DNA from: an uncultured Prevotellaceae bacterium
Lineage (GTDB): Bacteria; Bacteroidota; Bacteroidia; Bacteroidales; Bacteroidaceae
DNA: 64,000 bases
Assembly: GCA_902800435.1 (NCBI GenBank)
Contig: CADCEQ010000013.1
Span: forward strand, 1-64,000
Reading direction: 5' to 3'
Shown here: one piece after another, positions 8,314-15,600 of the stretch
Numbering within the stretch: the stretch's first letter is position 1
Layout of the letters: each line of letters opens with the position of its first letter
Position numbers and translations under genes: made by a program
The notes under the pieces: model-generated
Database searches by the model: none
Told to the model about the DNA's origin: nothing
What the model saw: only the letters and a program-made list of their open reading frames with translations

Positions 8314-9265
8314 ACTGCCAGAGCCAGGCCATATAGCCTAAGAACACCAAAACAAGCACGGCGCCCTCCCAACGGGCGACCGTGTATTTTGTATAGGAGA
8401 AGCCCCAGACCATCAGCACGCTCACCATCATCACCGACAGGTCGACCAGCGTGATGCCCTGTATCGCCATCGGACTGATGGTGGCCGTCAGACCGAGGAT
8501 GAGCAGGATGTTGAAGACGTTTGAACCGATGACGTTGCCGATGGCGATGGCCGACTGCCCCTTGCGAGCTGCCACCACGCTCGTGGCCAGTTCGGGCATA
8601 GACGTGCCACCGGCCACGATGGTCAGACCGATGACGCCCTCGCTGATGTTCAGTTCGCGGGCCACGTCGGTGGCTGAGTCCACAAACAGGTTACTGCCGA
8701 AGATTAGGCACGCCAGTCCAATCACCACAAACAGCACGCCCTTCCAGACGCCCATGCTCTCCGCAGTTTCCGTTGACGTTGACGTTGGCGTTGAAAAAGC
8801 CACCCTGAACGTATAAACCATAAACACGGCGAACCCCGCCAACAGCAGCAGCCCGTCCATGCGGCTGAGCTCATGACCGCTGATGTTGCCCGTCGGCAGG
8901 AAGTCCATGCAGGCCGCCAACAGCAGCACCGAGGCAATGACTGTAAACGGAATATCCTTCTTCACCGTCGATTTCGCAATCACCATCGGAGCCACCATCG
9001 CCGCGCAGCCCACGATGAGCAGCGTGTTGAAGATGTTCGAGCCGACGACGTTACCCAGCGCCATGTCGGGCGTGCCCTTCAGGGCCGACACTAAGCTGAC
9101 GAACAACTCAGGTGCCGACGTGCCCGCCGCCACAATCGTCAGTCCAATCACAATCTCGGGCACGTTCATACGCCGGGCCAGTCCCGATGCTCCCTCCGTC
9201 AGTCGGTCGGCACCCCAGAGCACGAGGGCCACGCCGACTATAATCAATACAATGTCTAACAGCAT
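8303..9265 (-). CDS. yrbG: Calcium/sodium antiporter, CaCA family (YrbG type)
   Basis: 320 residues, about ten transmembrane helices in two homologous halves. Each half carries an alpha-repeat signature: (E)IVIGLTIVAAGTSAPELFVSLVSALKG...LGNVVGSNIFN in the first and GVIGLTIVAGGTSMPELATSVVAARKG...IGNVIGSNVFN in the second. These acidic GTS.PE motifs bind the cation in K+-dependent or -independent Na+/Ca2+ exchangers of the inner membrane. The ATG at 9265 is preferred: an upstream in-frame TTG at 9289 lies inside the -7 promoter box. The central cytoplasmic loop contains a translated TCAACG hexamer repeat (STPTSTSTETAE). The gene ends inside the last codons of the convergent glycosidase gene. 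Confidence 0.9.
   Translation of the reverse strand: MLLDIVLIIVGVALVLWGADRLTEGASGLARRMNVPEIVIGLTIVAAGTSAPELFVSLVSALKGTPDMALGNVVGSNIFNTLLIVGCAAMVAPMVIAKSTVKKDIPFTVIASVLLLAACMDFLPTGNISGHELSRMDGLLLLAGFAVFMVYTFRVAFSTPTSTSTETAESMGVWKGVLFVVIGLACLIFGSNLFVDSATDVARELNISEGVIGLTIVAGGTSMPELATSVVAARKGQSAIAIGNVIGSNVFNILLILGLTATISPMAIQGITLVDLSVMMVSVLMVWGFSYTKYTVARWEGAVLVLVFLGYMAWLWQSIA
8766..8796 (-). repeat. In-frame TCAACG hexamer array in the antiporter loop
   Basis: Minus-strand hexamers TCAACG/CCAACG are repeated four to five times and translated as STPTSTSTE between the two transmembrane halves. It is the third hexamer array of this family within about 4 kb. Confidence 0.8.
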
Positions 9266-9285
9266 AATCTTTTTGTAATTCGACC

Positions 9286-9294
9286 GCAAAGGTA
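9286..9294 (-). promoter_or_regulatory. -7 box of the antiporter gene
   Basis: Minus-strand TACCTTTGC, 20 nt upstream of the ATG at 9265. Its position rules out the TTG at 9289 as translation start. Confidence 0.7.
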
Positions 9295-9367
9295 GTAAAA
9301 AAACTACCGAAAAAGCAGAAAATGGTAAAAAAAAGCAAATTATAATGCATAATTCATAATTATTGCG

Positions 9368-9376
9368 TACCTTTGC
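9368..9376 (+). promoter_or_regulatory. -7 box of psd-pssA
   Basis: Plus-strand TACCTTTGC ending 23 nt before the ATG at 9400. The in-frame TTG at 9373 is part of this box and so cannot be the start. The stretch just upstream (about 9335-9365) is AT-rich and palindromic. Confidence 0.7.
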
Positions 9377-9399
9377 ACTGCAATTGCTTAAGACTAACC

Positions 9400-10107
9400 A
9401 TGGGAGAAAGAATCAAGAAGCTTAAAAAGATAAGAATCCATCGCGAAGGCACGAGCGAACTGCTCTATGGCGCCATCGCTATCTTTGCCGTCTGTACCGG
9501 TCTGTGGTATGGGCTCTCTGCTATCAGTCCGCTCGCCTGTCATATCGTCATGCCATTCGTCTGTGGCGTTTTGGCGTTTGCCTGGCTGATAGCCCTGAAC
9601 TTCTACCGCTGCCCCATTCGCTACTTCAATGGCGACTCGGAACGCACGGTTGTAGCGCCGGCCGACGGTAAGATAGTGGTCATCGAGGAGGTTGAGGAGA
9701 ACGACTACTTCCACGACAAGCGGCTGATGGTCTCGATATTCATGAGTCCGTTCAACGTCCATGCCAACTGGATTCCGGTCGACGGCCGCGTAAAGTTCGT
9801 CAACCACAGGGACGGCAACTACCACAAGGCATGGCTGCCCAAGGCCAGCGAGGAGAACGAGCGTGCCGACATCATGATTGAGACGCCTGAGGGCGAGGAC
9901 ATCCTGGTGCGGCAGATTGCTGGTGCACTGGCCCGCCGCATCGTGACCTACGCCAAGGCCGACGAAGACTGCTATATCGACCAGCATCTGGGCTTCATCA
10001 AGCTCGGCTCGCGCGTCGATGTGTTCTTGCCACTTAACTCGAAAATCTGTGTCACCATGGACCAGCCGACCACGGGTGATCAAACCGTGATAGCAAAGCT
10101 GAAATGA
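9400..10107 (+). CDS. psd: Phosphatidylserine decarboxylase proenzyme (short type)
   Basis: 235 residues. The enzyme decarboxylates phosphatidylserine to phosphatidylethanolamine at the inner membrane. Two N-terminal transmembrane segments follow a basic start. The core shows [33 protein letters not shown] and the [14 protein letters not shown] segment, in which Ser204 is the expected self-cleavage residue that becomes the pyruvoyl group of the small subunit. Length and motif fit the short (archaeal-like/type II) family used by Bacteroidetes. The stop overlaps the pssA start by 4 nt (ATGA), so the two steps of PE synthesis are translationally coupled. Confidence 0.93.
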   Translation: MGERIKKLKKIRIHREGTSELLYGAIAIFAVCTGLWYGLSAISPLACHIVMPFVCGVLAFAWLIALNFYRCPIRYFNGDSERTVVAPADGKIVVIEEVEENDYFHDKRLMVSIFMSPFNVHANWIPVDGRVKFVNHRDGNYHKAWLPKASEENERADIMIETPEGEDILVRQIAGALARRIVTYAKADEDCYIDQHLGFIKLGSRVDVFLPLNSKICVTMDQPTTGDQTVIAKLK

Positions 10108-10802
10108 AGAAGCACATACCCAACACGATTACCTGCCTGAACCTGATTTCGGGCTGCATTGCCACCTATTTTGCTTTTCAGGGCAGCTATATGGAGGCGC
10201 TGCTGTTCATCGTCATCGGTGCGGTGTTCGACTTCTTCGATGGCATGACGGCGCGGCTGCTACACGTCTCGTCGCCCATTGGCAAGGAGCTCGACTCGCT
10301 GGCCGACGACATCACCTTCGGCTTCGCGCCGTCGGCCATGGTGTTCAGTTTCCTGAGCTCGTTCCATATCCACCTGCCGTTTGTGCCTTTCCTGGCCTTC
10401 GTCATAGCCGCCTTCTCGGCCCTGCGTCTGGCGAAGTTCAATCTCGACGAGCGTCAGGCCTTAGGCTTCATCGGACTGCCCACTCCGGCCAACGCCCTGT
10501 TCTGGGGCTCGCTGATAGTAAGCCTCAACTTCCGGACGTGGTTCGAGCCTTACCAGCTTCCGGAGTTTTGGCTGTACGTTGTTCTGGTGCTCATCCCCGT
10601 CAGCTGCTACCTGCTGGTGAGCGAGATTCCTATGTTCGCCCTGAAGTTCAAGACGTGGGGATGGAAGGGGAACGAGGTGAAGTACATTTTCCTGCTCACC
10701 TGCATTCCCCTGCTCCTGTTGCTCCAAGTCAGCGGCATCGCCGTCATCATTGCCTGGTACGTCGTGCTATCCGTCGTTACAGGCTGGCGGCGCAAGGCTT
10801 AG
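10104..10802 (+). CDS. pssA: CDP-diacylglycerol-serine O-phosphatidyltransferase
   Basis: 232 residues with about six to seven transmembrane helices. It joins CDP-diacylglycerol and serine to make phosphatidylserine, the substrate of the preceding Psd. The CDP-alcohol phosphatidyltransferase motif DG(x)2AR(x)8G(x)3D(x)3D is complete in [23 protein letters not shown]. The start overlaps the psd stop by 4 nt. The last 4 nt overlap the end of the convergent pyrH gene, leaving no room for a separate terminator between them. Confidence 0.93.
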   Translation: MKKHIPNTITCLNLISGCIATYFAFQGSYMEALLFIVIGAVFDFFDGMTARLLHVSSPIGKELDSLADDITFGFAPSAMVFSFLSSFHIHLPFVPFLAFVIAAFSALRLAKFNLDERQALGFIGLPTPANALFWGSLIVSLNFRTWFEPYQLPEFWLYVVLVLIPVSCYLLVSEIPMFALKFKTWGWKGNEVKYIFLLTCIPLLLLLQVSGIAVIIAWYVVLSVVTGWRRKA

Positions 10803-11509
10803 TTGTGAACCAGCGTGCCTATCTGCTCGCCTTCCATCACCCGCTTCAGGTTGCCTACCACGTCCATGTTGAAGACGTAGATGGGCAGGTTGTTGTCCTG
10901 ACACATGCAGATGGCCGACATATCCATCACCTTCAGCCGGCGCTCAATGACCTCCTGGTAAGTGATGTCGTCGAACTTCGTGGCTGTCGGGTCCTTCTCG
11001 GGGTCGGCGGTGTAGATGCCGTCTACGCGCGTACCTTTTAACATCACGTCGGCCTCAATCTCCACGCCGCGCAGCGAGCTGCCCGTGTCGGTGGTGAAGT
11101 AGGGTGAGCCGGTGCCGGCCGAGAAGATACAAACCTCGCCGCGCTCCAGTGCCTCGATGGCGCGCCACTTCGTGTAGTACTCGCCGATAGGCTCCATGCG
11201 GATGGCCGTCAGCACGCGGTTCTTGACGCCGATGGCATCGAGGGCCGACGACAGCGCCAGCGAGTTGATGACCGTGGCGCACATGCCCATCTGGTCGCCC
11301 TTCACGCGGTCGAAGCCCTTCTTCGAGCCCGACAGGCCGCGGAAGATGTTGCCGCCGCCGATGACGATGCCTATCTGCACGCCCATCTCAGCCACCTCCT
11401 TGATCTGTCTTGCATAGTCACTCAGCCGCTCCGGGTCAATGCCGTGGCCTTGCTGTCCCATCAGGCTCTCGCCCGACAACTTCAGTAGAATTCTTTTAAA
11501 TCTTGCCAT
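10799..11509 (-). CDS. pyrH: UMP kinase
   Basis: 236 residues, the normal length for bacterial PyrH. It phosphorylates UMP to UDP in the cytoplasm. Amino-acid-kinase motifs are visible: RILLKLSGESLMG at the N terminus, IGIVIGGGNIFRG, the SSALDAIGVKNRVLTAI helix and TGSPYFTTDTGSSLRGVEIEADVMLKGT, followed by VDGIYTADPEKDPTA. No -7 box lies directly upstream. A TCGATGTTT-type repeat array fills the 98-nt gap to birA, so the gene is probably read through from the birA promoter. Confidence 0.95.
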   Translation of the reverse strand: MARFKRILLKLSGESLMGQQGHGIDPERLSDYARQIKEVAEMGVQIGIVIGGGNIFRGLSGSKKGFDRVKGDQMGMCATVINSLALSSALDAIGVKNRVLTAIRMEPIGEYYTKWRAIEALERGEVCIFSAGTGSPYFTTDTGSSLRGVEIEADVMLKGTRVDGIYTADPEKDPTATKFDDITYQEVIERRLKVMDMSAICMCQDNNLPIYVFNMDVVGNLKRVMEGEQIGTLVHN

Positions 11510-11533
11510 AGTTTTTTTCTTTTTTTTTCGTTA

Positions 11534-11598
11534 TTTCGAGGTTTCGATATTTCGATGTTTCGATGTTTCGATGTTTCGATGTTTCGAGGCTTCGAGGC
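11534..11598 (-). repeat. Degenerate (TCGAAACA)n tandem array between birA and pyrH
   Basis: On the plus strand the unit is about 9 nt (TTTCGATGT / TTTCGAGGC), repeated seven to eight times. The same family occurs at 13129-13186 and 60391-60458, always at the junction of co-oriented genes. Confidence 0.85.
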
Positions 11599-11607
11599 CT
11601 TCGCCTC

Positions 11608-12303
11608 TCAGACGAAACTGACCTCCTTGAAGGCGTAGCGCCGCTGTTGTCCGTCGTCGTCGCGCAGTAGCAGGTGCCCGTCGTCTTCCACGTCCATGAT
11701 CTCTGCCATGAAGGCACCATCCTTGTCGGCATAGGGATAGATGCCCTTCCGACGATACAGCATCGAGAGATATGGCTGGCGCACGTCCTGACTTGTCAGG
11801 CGGTCGAAGGCCTGCAGAATGTCGCTCAGCAACTGCTCGCGGGCGGTCTCGTGTTCACAGATTTGCCACATCGACACAGGATTTGGCGCATCACTGTTAA
11901 ACTGGCGCTGGTTGACATTCAGTCCCACTCCGATGATGCAGTCCTTAATCACGCTTCCCTGAATACGGTTCTCTATCAGGATGCCGCAGATCTTGCCGTT
12001 CCGCCAATAGATGTCGTTGGGCCATTTAATGCTCAGGTCGCCGATGTGCTGCCCCAAGGCCTCACAGATAGCCAGCGAGATAGCCATCGAGATGCGGAAC
12101 TGCTTCGTGACAGGCACCTGATACGGATGGGTCAGTATCGAGAACAGCAGGTTCTTGCCGCGCTCCGACTCCCACGTGTTAGTGCCGCAGCCGCGCCCCG
12201 CCGTTTGGTAGTCGGTCACGACCACCATATTGCCCTCACCATGAGCCTTCAGCCACCGATTGGTGGAATCCGTCTCGTCGATATGCACAATTTTCCATTC
12301 CAC
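11608..12303 (-). CDS. birA: Biotin-[acetyl-CoA-carboxylase] ligase, catalytic form without HTH
   Basis: 231 residues. It transfers biotin via biotinyl-AMP to the carrier domain of acetyl-CoA carboxylase. Signature motifs are ETDSTNRWLK, TAGRGCGTNTWESE (biotinyl-AMP loop), IKWPNDIYW with GKICGILIE, and IIGVGLNVNQR. The short C-terminal domain is present; the N-terminal winged helix of E. coli BirA is absent, so it should not repress transcription. The start is GTG at 12303. It lies only 5 nt from the G of the -7 box TAACTTTGC (12307-12315), which predicts a leaderless mRNA. Confidence 0.92.
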   Translation of the reverse strand: MEWKIVHIDETDSTNRWLKAHGEGNMVVVTDYQTAGRGCGTNTWESERGKNLLFSILTHPYQVPVTKQFRISMAISLAICEALGQHIGDLSIKWPNDIYWRNGKICGILIENRIQGSVIKDCIIGVGLNVNQRQFNSDAPNPVSMWQICEHETAREQLLSDILQAFDRLTSQDVRQPYLSMLYRRKGIYPYADKDGAFMAEIMDVEDDGHLLLRDDDGQQRRYAFKEVSFV

Positions 12304-12306
12304 GTT

Positions 12307-12315
12307 GCAAAGTTA
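12307..12315 (-). promoter_or_regulatory. -7 box of birA, abutting the start codon
   Basis: Minus-strand TAACTTTGC. The G of TTTG at 12308 is 5 nt from the GTG start at 12303, so transcription should begin at or next to the start codon. No clear -33 TTTG is seen. Confidence 0.65.
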
Positions 12316-12359
12316 CGAAATAATTGTGAATTGTGCATGGTGAATTGTGAATTATTTCC

Positions 12360-12368
12360 TATCTTTGC
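12360..12368 (+). promoter_or_regulatory. -7 box of the four-helix-bundle gene
   Basis: Plus-strand TATCTTTGC, 19 nt before the ATG at 12388. The 45 nt between this box and the birA box contain short GTGAATT direct repeats. Confidence 0.65.
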
Positions 12369-12387
12369 ATCGTAATAATGAACAACA

Positions 12388-13128
12388 ATGGAAATCGACA
12401 TCCTCAAATACTACTGGCTCGACACATGGGTACTCGCCAATGTGATTCAATTGGCTACACAGGACTTCTGCGTCCGCTACCTGAACCTCACTAACGATCC
12501 GTGTGGGCGACTCTTCGACCAGATGGTCATGGCAGCGCGATCAGTACCGGCTAATATTGCCGAAGGGAGTTCACGCCATTCCACGTCGCGAGAAACAGAG
12601 ATGAAGCTGATTGATGTGGCGCGAGCCAGTCTTTCCGAACTGTCGAACGATTACCTCAACTGGCTGTTGCGATATGAAAACACGCCGTGGTCGACGAAAT
12701 CGGCAGAATATCATGCCGTCAACAGCGTTCAGCTGGATGCTCCTGACTATAAAGATGATGTCCTGCACCTCAGCAGCATCCATATACTAAGGCAAAAGCA
12801 TAAGTTCGACAACTGGCTCAACACCGGCGACTCACTGGTAGCCGCCAACTGCCTGTTGATTCTCTGCAACCGGCTCATCATGATGCTTCGCCGTCAGATA
12901 CAGCATCTGTTGGAGAGTTTCAAAGCTGAAGGAGGCTTCACTGAAGGTCTCACCGCTGAACGGTTGTCCTATCGTCAGCAGCAAAGCGTCCAGGCCAACG
13001 CCCCCGTATGTCCGCTGTGCGGAAAACCTATGATCAAGCGCGTGGCCCAGAAAGGCGTCAATTCCGGCAGGGAGTTCTGGAGCTGCAGCGGCTTCCCCAA
13101 TTGCAAAGGGACGCTAAACATAAAATAA
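12388..13128 (+). CDS. Four-helix-bundle protein with C-terminal topoisomerase-type zinc ribbon
   Basis: 246 residues. The first 190 resemble the 23S rRNA intervening-sequence/four-helix-bundle family (DQMVMAARSVPANIAEGSSRHSTSRETEMKLIDVARASLSEL). The last 45 form a single zinc ribbon of the topoisomerase I tail type: CPLCGKPMIKR...GREFWSCSGFPNCKGT, with four Cys at CxxC...Cx5C. Such suffix-bearing four-helix-bundle proteins are known in Bacteroidetes as an uncharacterised family. The ribbon suggests single-stranded nucleic-acid binding, which is inference. No 23S rRNA gene is nearby. A -7 box precedes the gene, and tadA follows after a 58-nt repeat, probably on the same transcript. Confidence 0.75.
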   Translation: MEIDILKYYWLDTWVLANVIQLATQDFCVRYLNLTNDPCGRLFDQMVMAARSVPANIAEGSSRHSTSRETEMKLIDVARASLSELSNDYLNWLLRYENTPWSTKSAEYHAVNSVQLDAPDYKDDVLHLSSIHILRQKHKFDNWLNTGDSLVAANCLLILCNRLIMMLRRQIQHLLESFKAEGGFTEGLTAERLSYRQQQSVQANAPVCPLCGKPMIKRVAQKGVNSGREFWSCSGFPNCKGTLNIK

Positions 13129-13186
13129 CCTCGAAACCTCGAAACCTCGAATCATCGAAACCTCGAAATATCGAAACCTCGAAAAA
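13129..13186 (+). repeat. Degenerate (CCTCGAAA)n tandem array between two genes
   Basis: The array fills the whole gap from the stop at 13128 to the ATG at 13187 with 8-9 nt units CCTCGAAA, CCTCGAAT, CATCGAAA, TATCGAAA. It is the same family as 11534-11598 and 60391-60458. Confidence 0.9.
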
Positions 13187-13624
13187 ATGAAAGAAAAAGA
13201 CGAAAAGTACATGCGGATGGCCTTGGACGAGGCCCGCCGGGCCTTCGACGAGGGCGAAATACCCATTGGCTGCGTCGTGGTGTGCAAAGACCGTGTCGTG
13301 GCCCGTGCCCACAACCTGACGGAGACACTCAACGACGTCACCGCCCACGCCGAAATGCAGGCCATTACAGCCGCTGCCAACACCCTCGGCGGCAAGTACC
13401 TGACTGACTGCACCCTCTACGTCACCGTCGAGCCGTGCCCCATGTGCGCCGGAGCCTTGGGCTGGGCCCAAGTGTCCCGCATCGTCTACGGCTGCGACGA
13501 CCCCAAGCGCGGCTACCGCGAGTATGCCCCCCGCGCCCTGCACCCCAAAGCCACCGTCGTTAGCGGCATCCTCACCGCCGACTGCAGCCAGCTGATGCAG
13601 GACTTCTTCCGCCAGAAACGGTAA
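13187..13624 (+). CDS. tadA: tRNA-specific adenosine deaminase (TadA-type nucleoside deaminase)
   Basis: 145 residues, the normal TadA size. It deaminates adenosine-34 of tRNA-Arg(ACG) to inosine. The zinc and catalytic motifs are complete: HAEMQAI (zinc His and proton-shuttle Glu) and EPCPMCAGA (two zinc Cys), preceded by GEIPIGCVVV and followed by ARIVYG-like SRIVYGCDDPKRG. The start is the ATG right after the repeat array. No separate promoter box is visible, so it is probably transcribed with the upstream gene. Some Bacteroidetes paralogues act on guanine or cytidine, but these motifs favour tRNA adenosine. Confidence 0.9.
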   Translation: MKEKDEKYMRMALDEARRAFDEGEIPIGCVVVCKDRVVARAHNLTETLNDVTAHAEMQAITAAANTLGGKYLTDCTLYVTVEPCPMCAGALGWAQVSRIVYGCDDPKRGYREYAPRALHPKATVVSGILTADCSQLMQDFFRQKR

Positions 13625-13663
13625 GCCCATTATAAATGCCAGCGATTAAAAAAGATAAAAATA

Positions 13664-13696
13664 TTTGGCCATATCCCTTTTTTGTCGTATCTTTGC
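13664..13696 (+). promoter_or_regulatory. Full promoter facing a gene-free region
   Basis: TTTG at 13664-13667, 20 nt, then TATCTTTGC at 13688-13696. This is one of the best -33/-7 pairs in the window. It points into 590 bases without a plausible gene on that strand, so it may drive a non-coding RNA starting near 13700. Confidence 0.6.
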
Positions 13697-13701
13697 ATTG
13701 C

Positions 13702-13738
13702 GGAATTTCCGTAACGGGAATTCCGTAACGGAAATTCC
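13702..13738. repeat. Near-perfect palindrome of TTCCGTAACGG units
   Basis: GGAATTTCCGTAACGG, a GAATT centre and CCGTAACGGAAATTCC are symmetric except for the central A of each arm. The element lies a few bases after the predicted transcription start near 13700, so it could be an operator or the 5' hairpin of the transcript. Confidence 0.6.
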
Positions 13739-13977
13739 GTAATAAGACCCCTAAAGGGGTGCGTCTACGACCACTTTCTGGAGCTATGGCTCAAGCGGCT
13801 ATGCTGACAATCCCCGCCTGACCACCTGAAAAATCCTGCACTTCCTGCACTGACCATTGACTGCCAGCCAGTTACGCGGTATGTCGGTCTCTTGCTCCTG
13901 CACTGAAACCTGCACCTGATCCTGCACTTGATTTGTAATAGCACTTCGAGTCCTCTGCTTTGGCGGCGCTAAAAGAG

Positions 13978-14019
13978 CGTTCCCACGGCGTGGAACAAAT
14001 GTTCCAAGCCGTGGGAACG
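13978..14019. repeat. Strong hairpin (12-bp outer and 7-bp inner stem)
   Basis: CGTTCCCACGGC pairs with GCCGTGGGAACG. Inside, after one G/A mismatch, TGGAACA pairs with TGTTCCA around a tiny A-rich loop. No T-run follows on either strand, so it is not an ordinary terminator. Confidence 0.85.
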
Positions 14020-14231
14020 TCCGAAAGGCGGCGCCTTTTGCTAATAAACCGGTGCCTTTTGACTGAAACCCGGCGGGTTTTGAACAAGAAGTGCCTAATA
14101 TCGTCAAGTGCAGGTTCCAGTGCAGGTTCGACGCAGGTAATTCGGCCGTAACTTGCTGATAATGAAGCTCAGTGCAGGTAGTGCAGGTTTTTTCATGATT
14201 GTGCTATATATAATCATGGAAAACAATGAAA

Positions 14232-14268
14232 AATCGGGAGGCGATGCCGCTGGGCACGCCTCCCGATT
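14232..14268 (-). terminator. Rho-independent terminator of the SusCD operon at 14.3-20.3 kb
   Basis: AATCGGGAGGCG and CGCCTCCCGATT form a 12-bp stem with a 13-nt loop. On the minus strand a T-rich tail follows directly. The stem lies 25 nt past the last stop codon at 14293. Confidence 0.85.
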
Positions 14269-14292
14269 AGTTATAGATTCCTAGATTGGGAA

Positions 14293-14847
14293 TTAGTCGT
14301 TCTCAACAAGTCCGCTGTAGCGGATGCCACTCACCTTGTATGTGGCAAATCCATAGGCCTGGGGAGTGGGTACCCCCTCTTCGGTAAGATCATCGCTGAA
14401 CGTCACGTAGAACACGATGCTGTCTGCGGGCGATCCATTGTTCTGACGACCTGCCTGCGGAATAATCTTGCCACCTGTGATGGTGACATTGATGTCCTCG
14501 TAGTCAGGCACCAGGTTGTTGTTCTCGCTGGTGTTAGTCTGGAAGGTCTTACCCTGCTGGTCGCAGCTCACCTTCACCTTGAAGTCCCAGAAGTTTTTCA
14601 GGTCGGTTACTATCATCTCGTTGGGGGTGTTAGCAGCCGTATTGGTGGTGAGCATCAGTACACGCCCTAATCCATAGAGGTCTTTAAATTTCTCGACGAC
14701 ATTGCCATTCTCATCGGCACCGTCGACGGTGACGTACCACTGTCCGGCAGTAGCCTCAGTCTCTGTTCCACCTATCTCGTCCTTCTCGCATGAGGTTAGA
14801 GCCACACCAACGAGGAGCGAGCAAATGAAATATGCTATTTTCTTCAT
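14293..14847 (-). CDS. Lipid-binding putative hydrolase-family lipoprotein
   Basis: 184 residues from the ATG at 14847, chosen because it opens a clean lipoprotein signal (MKKIAYFICSLLVGVALTSC, Cys20); the frame extends upstream without a signal. The rest matches the Bacteroidetes lipid-binding/putative hydrolase family: AGQWYVTVDGADENG near the N terminus, LTTNTAANTPNEMIV, FWDFKVKVSCD and a C-terminal YGFATYKVSGIRYSGL. It is the last gene of a four-gene operon after SusC, SusD and the DUF5012 protein, 22 nt behind the latter. In the B. thetaiotaomicron BT2261-2264 complex the equivalent small lipoproteins decorate the SusCD transporter outside the cell. A terminator follows. Confidence 0.75.
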   Translation of the reverse strand: MKKIAYFICSLLVGVALTSCEKDEIGGTETEATAGQWYVTVDGADENGNVVEKFKDLYGLGRVLMLTTNTAANTPNEMIVTDLKNFWDFKVKVSCDQQGKTFQTNTSENNNLVPDYEDINVTITGGKIIPQAGRQNNGSPADSIVFYVTFSDDLTEEGVPTPQAYGFATYKVSGIRYSGLVEND

Positions 14848-14869
14848 TTTGAAATCTGTTTTAATAGTT

Positions 14870-15571
14870 TTATTGCAATACAACAAAGAAATCCATGCCA
14901 GCGTAGACGCAGTCGAAGGAAATGGTGCCAGTCTCAGCATCATACTTTCCATCAACGAAATCATCGTAAGAGTCATTCCAGCCGGGTACTTTGCCGCTAA
15001 GAGCCTTTATCGTACCGTCAGCCAGGAGCTGTACGTAACCTGCAAGGGCATAGTTTTTACCATATCCTGCACGCTGGTCGTAGTAACCAGCGAGCATGTC
15101 GGAGCAGTAGAAGATGCCAGGAGCTGCCTTACGGAAAGAGCAGGTAAAGCCGACGTATGGAACCTCTGCTCCCTGTCTCAGACGATAGGTGCCTGCCTGT
15201 GTGGTGTAGGAACCTGTAATATCAGTCGTAATTGTGGGGTCGCAGACAGCCACTGTACGCCTGGTAGACATGGTATAGCCGTCGGGGCTGGTAGCTGTAT
15301 AGGTGACGGTGTAGAGTCCTGCAGTGTTGATGTCAATAGCGTCAAGACCAGTCACGCGCACGTTGGAGGTGAAGTCCTCGCTATTCAAGGTAGCCTTGCA
15401 GCCTTCATCGTTATAAGCCTGGCCAATGGGCGAGATATAGAACTCGTCGCCAGTGATGGTCAGGTGCGGATAGTAGATGACATCGGTCAGTCCTTCCGAC
15501 TCGTCATCACCGCAGCTCGTCAGCGTCACTGCTGACAAGGCCATCATTACAAAATAGAATATCTTTTTCAT
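14870..15571 (-). CDS. DUF5012/BT_2262-family surface lipoprotein
   Basis: 233 residues with a lipoprotein signal (MKKIFYFVMMALSAVTLTSC, Cys20). An Ig-like part of the DUF5011/5012 kind follows (residues about 30-115; AGLYTVTYTATSPDGYTMSTRRTVAVCD is characteristic), then a second beta-rich domain (ITGSYTTQAGTYRLRQGAEVPYVGF..., to the C terminus). It lies between SusD and the lipid-binding lipoprotein. In the peptide-binding SusCD complex BT2261-2264 the homologous position is taken by BT2262. It is therefore probably an accessory subunit on the cell surface. The role in substrate choice is not known. Confidence 0.75.
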   Translation of the reverse strand: MKKIFYFVMMALSAVTLTSCGDDESEGLTDVIYYPHLTITGDEFYISPIGQAYNDEGCKATLNSEDFTSNVRVTGLDAIDINTAGLYTVTYTATSPDGYTMSTRRTVAVCDPTITTDITGSYTTQAGTYRLRQGAEVPYVGFTCSFRKAAPGIFYCSDMLAGYYDQRAGYGKNYALAGYVQLLADGTIKALSGKVPGWNDSYDDFVDGKYDAETGTISFDCVYAGMDFFVVLQ

Positions 15572-15600
15572 TGTCTCTTCTGTTTTAAATGTTGAACCAT

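Larger units (their letters stand above)
13697..14187 (+). ncRNA. Candidate non-coding transcript / inverted-repeat element, copy 1
   Basis: The 13625-14292 interval holds no convincing gene. From 13835 the left part repeats CCTGCAC (13835, 13844 and others up to about 13925). The right part repeats the complement GTGCAGG (about 14107-14187). Between them lie a strong hairpin (13978-14019) and a GGCGCCTTTT...CCGGCGGGTTTT core. A second element with the same order of parts lies at 55888-56167. The promoter at 13664-13696 would transcribe this copy. Short ORFs on either strand in both copies are not conserved enough to call. Whether it is a regulatory RNA or a mobile non-coding element is open. 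Confidence 0.4.

Noticed and set aside
9289..9289. TTG start for the antiporter, adding eight residues
   Set aside because: The TTG is part of the TACCTTTGC promoter box; the ATG at 9265 is downstream of it. The same logic removes the extended starts of psd, the MerR gene and dnaE.
11534..11598. CRISPR or integron-type repeat
   Set aside because: Units are only 8-9 nt, degenerate and without unique spacers; no cas or integrase gene is present.
12388..13128. Part of a 23S rRNA intervening sequence
   Set aside because: No rRNA sequence is next to the gene, and a normal promoter and tadA flank it.
13786..13821. Eleven-codon open frame (MAQAAMLTIPA) after the orphan promoter
   Set aside because: It could be a leader peptide, but nothing except the promoter supports it and no gene follows on that strand.
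13799..14107. Minus-strand frame of 102 codons in the non-coding element
   Set aside because: It covers the hairpin and the repeat arms. The equivalent frame in the second copy shares only the first dozen or so residues (KTRR.SVK) before diverging, so the similarity reflects the DNA element rather than a protein.
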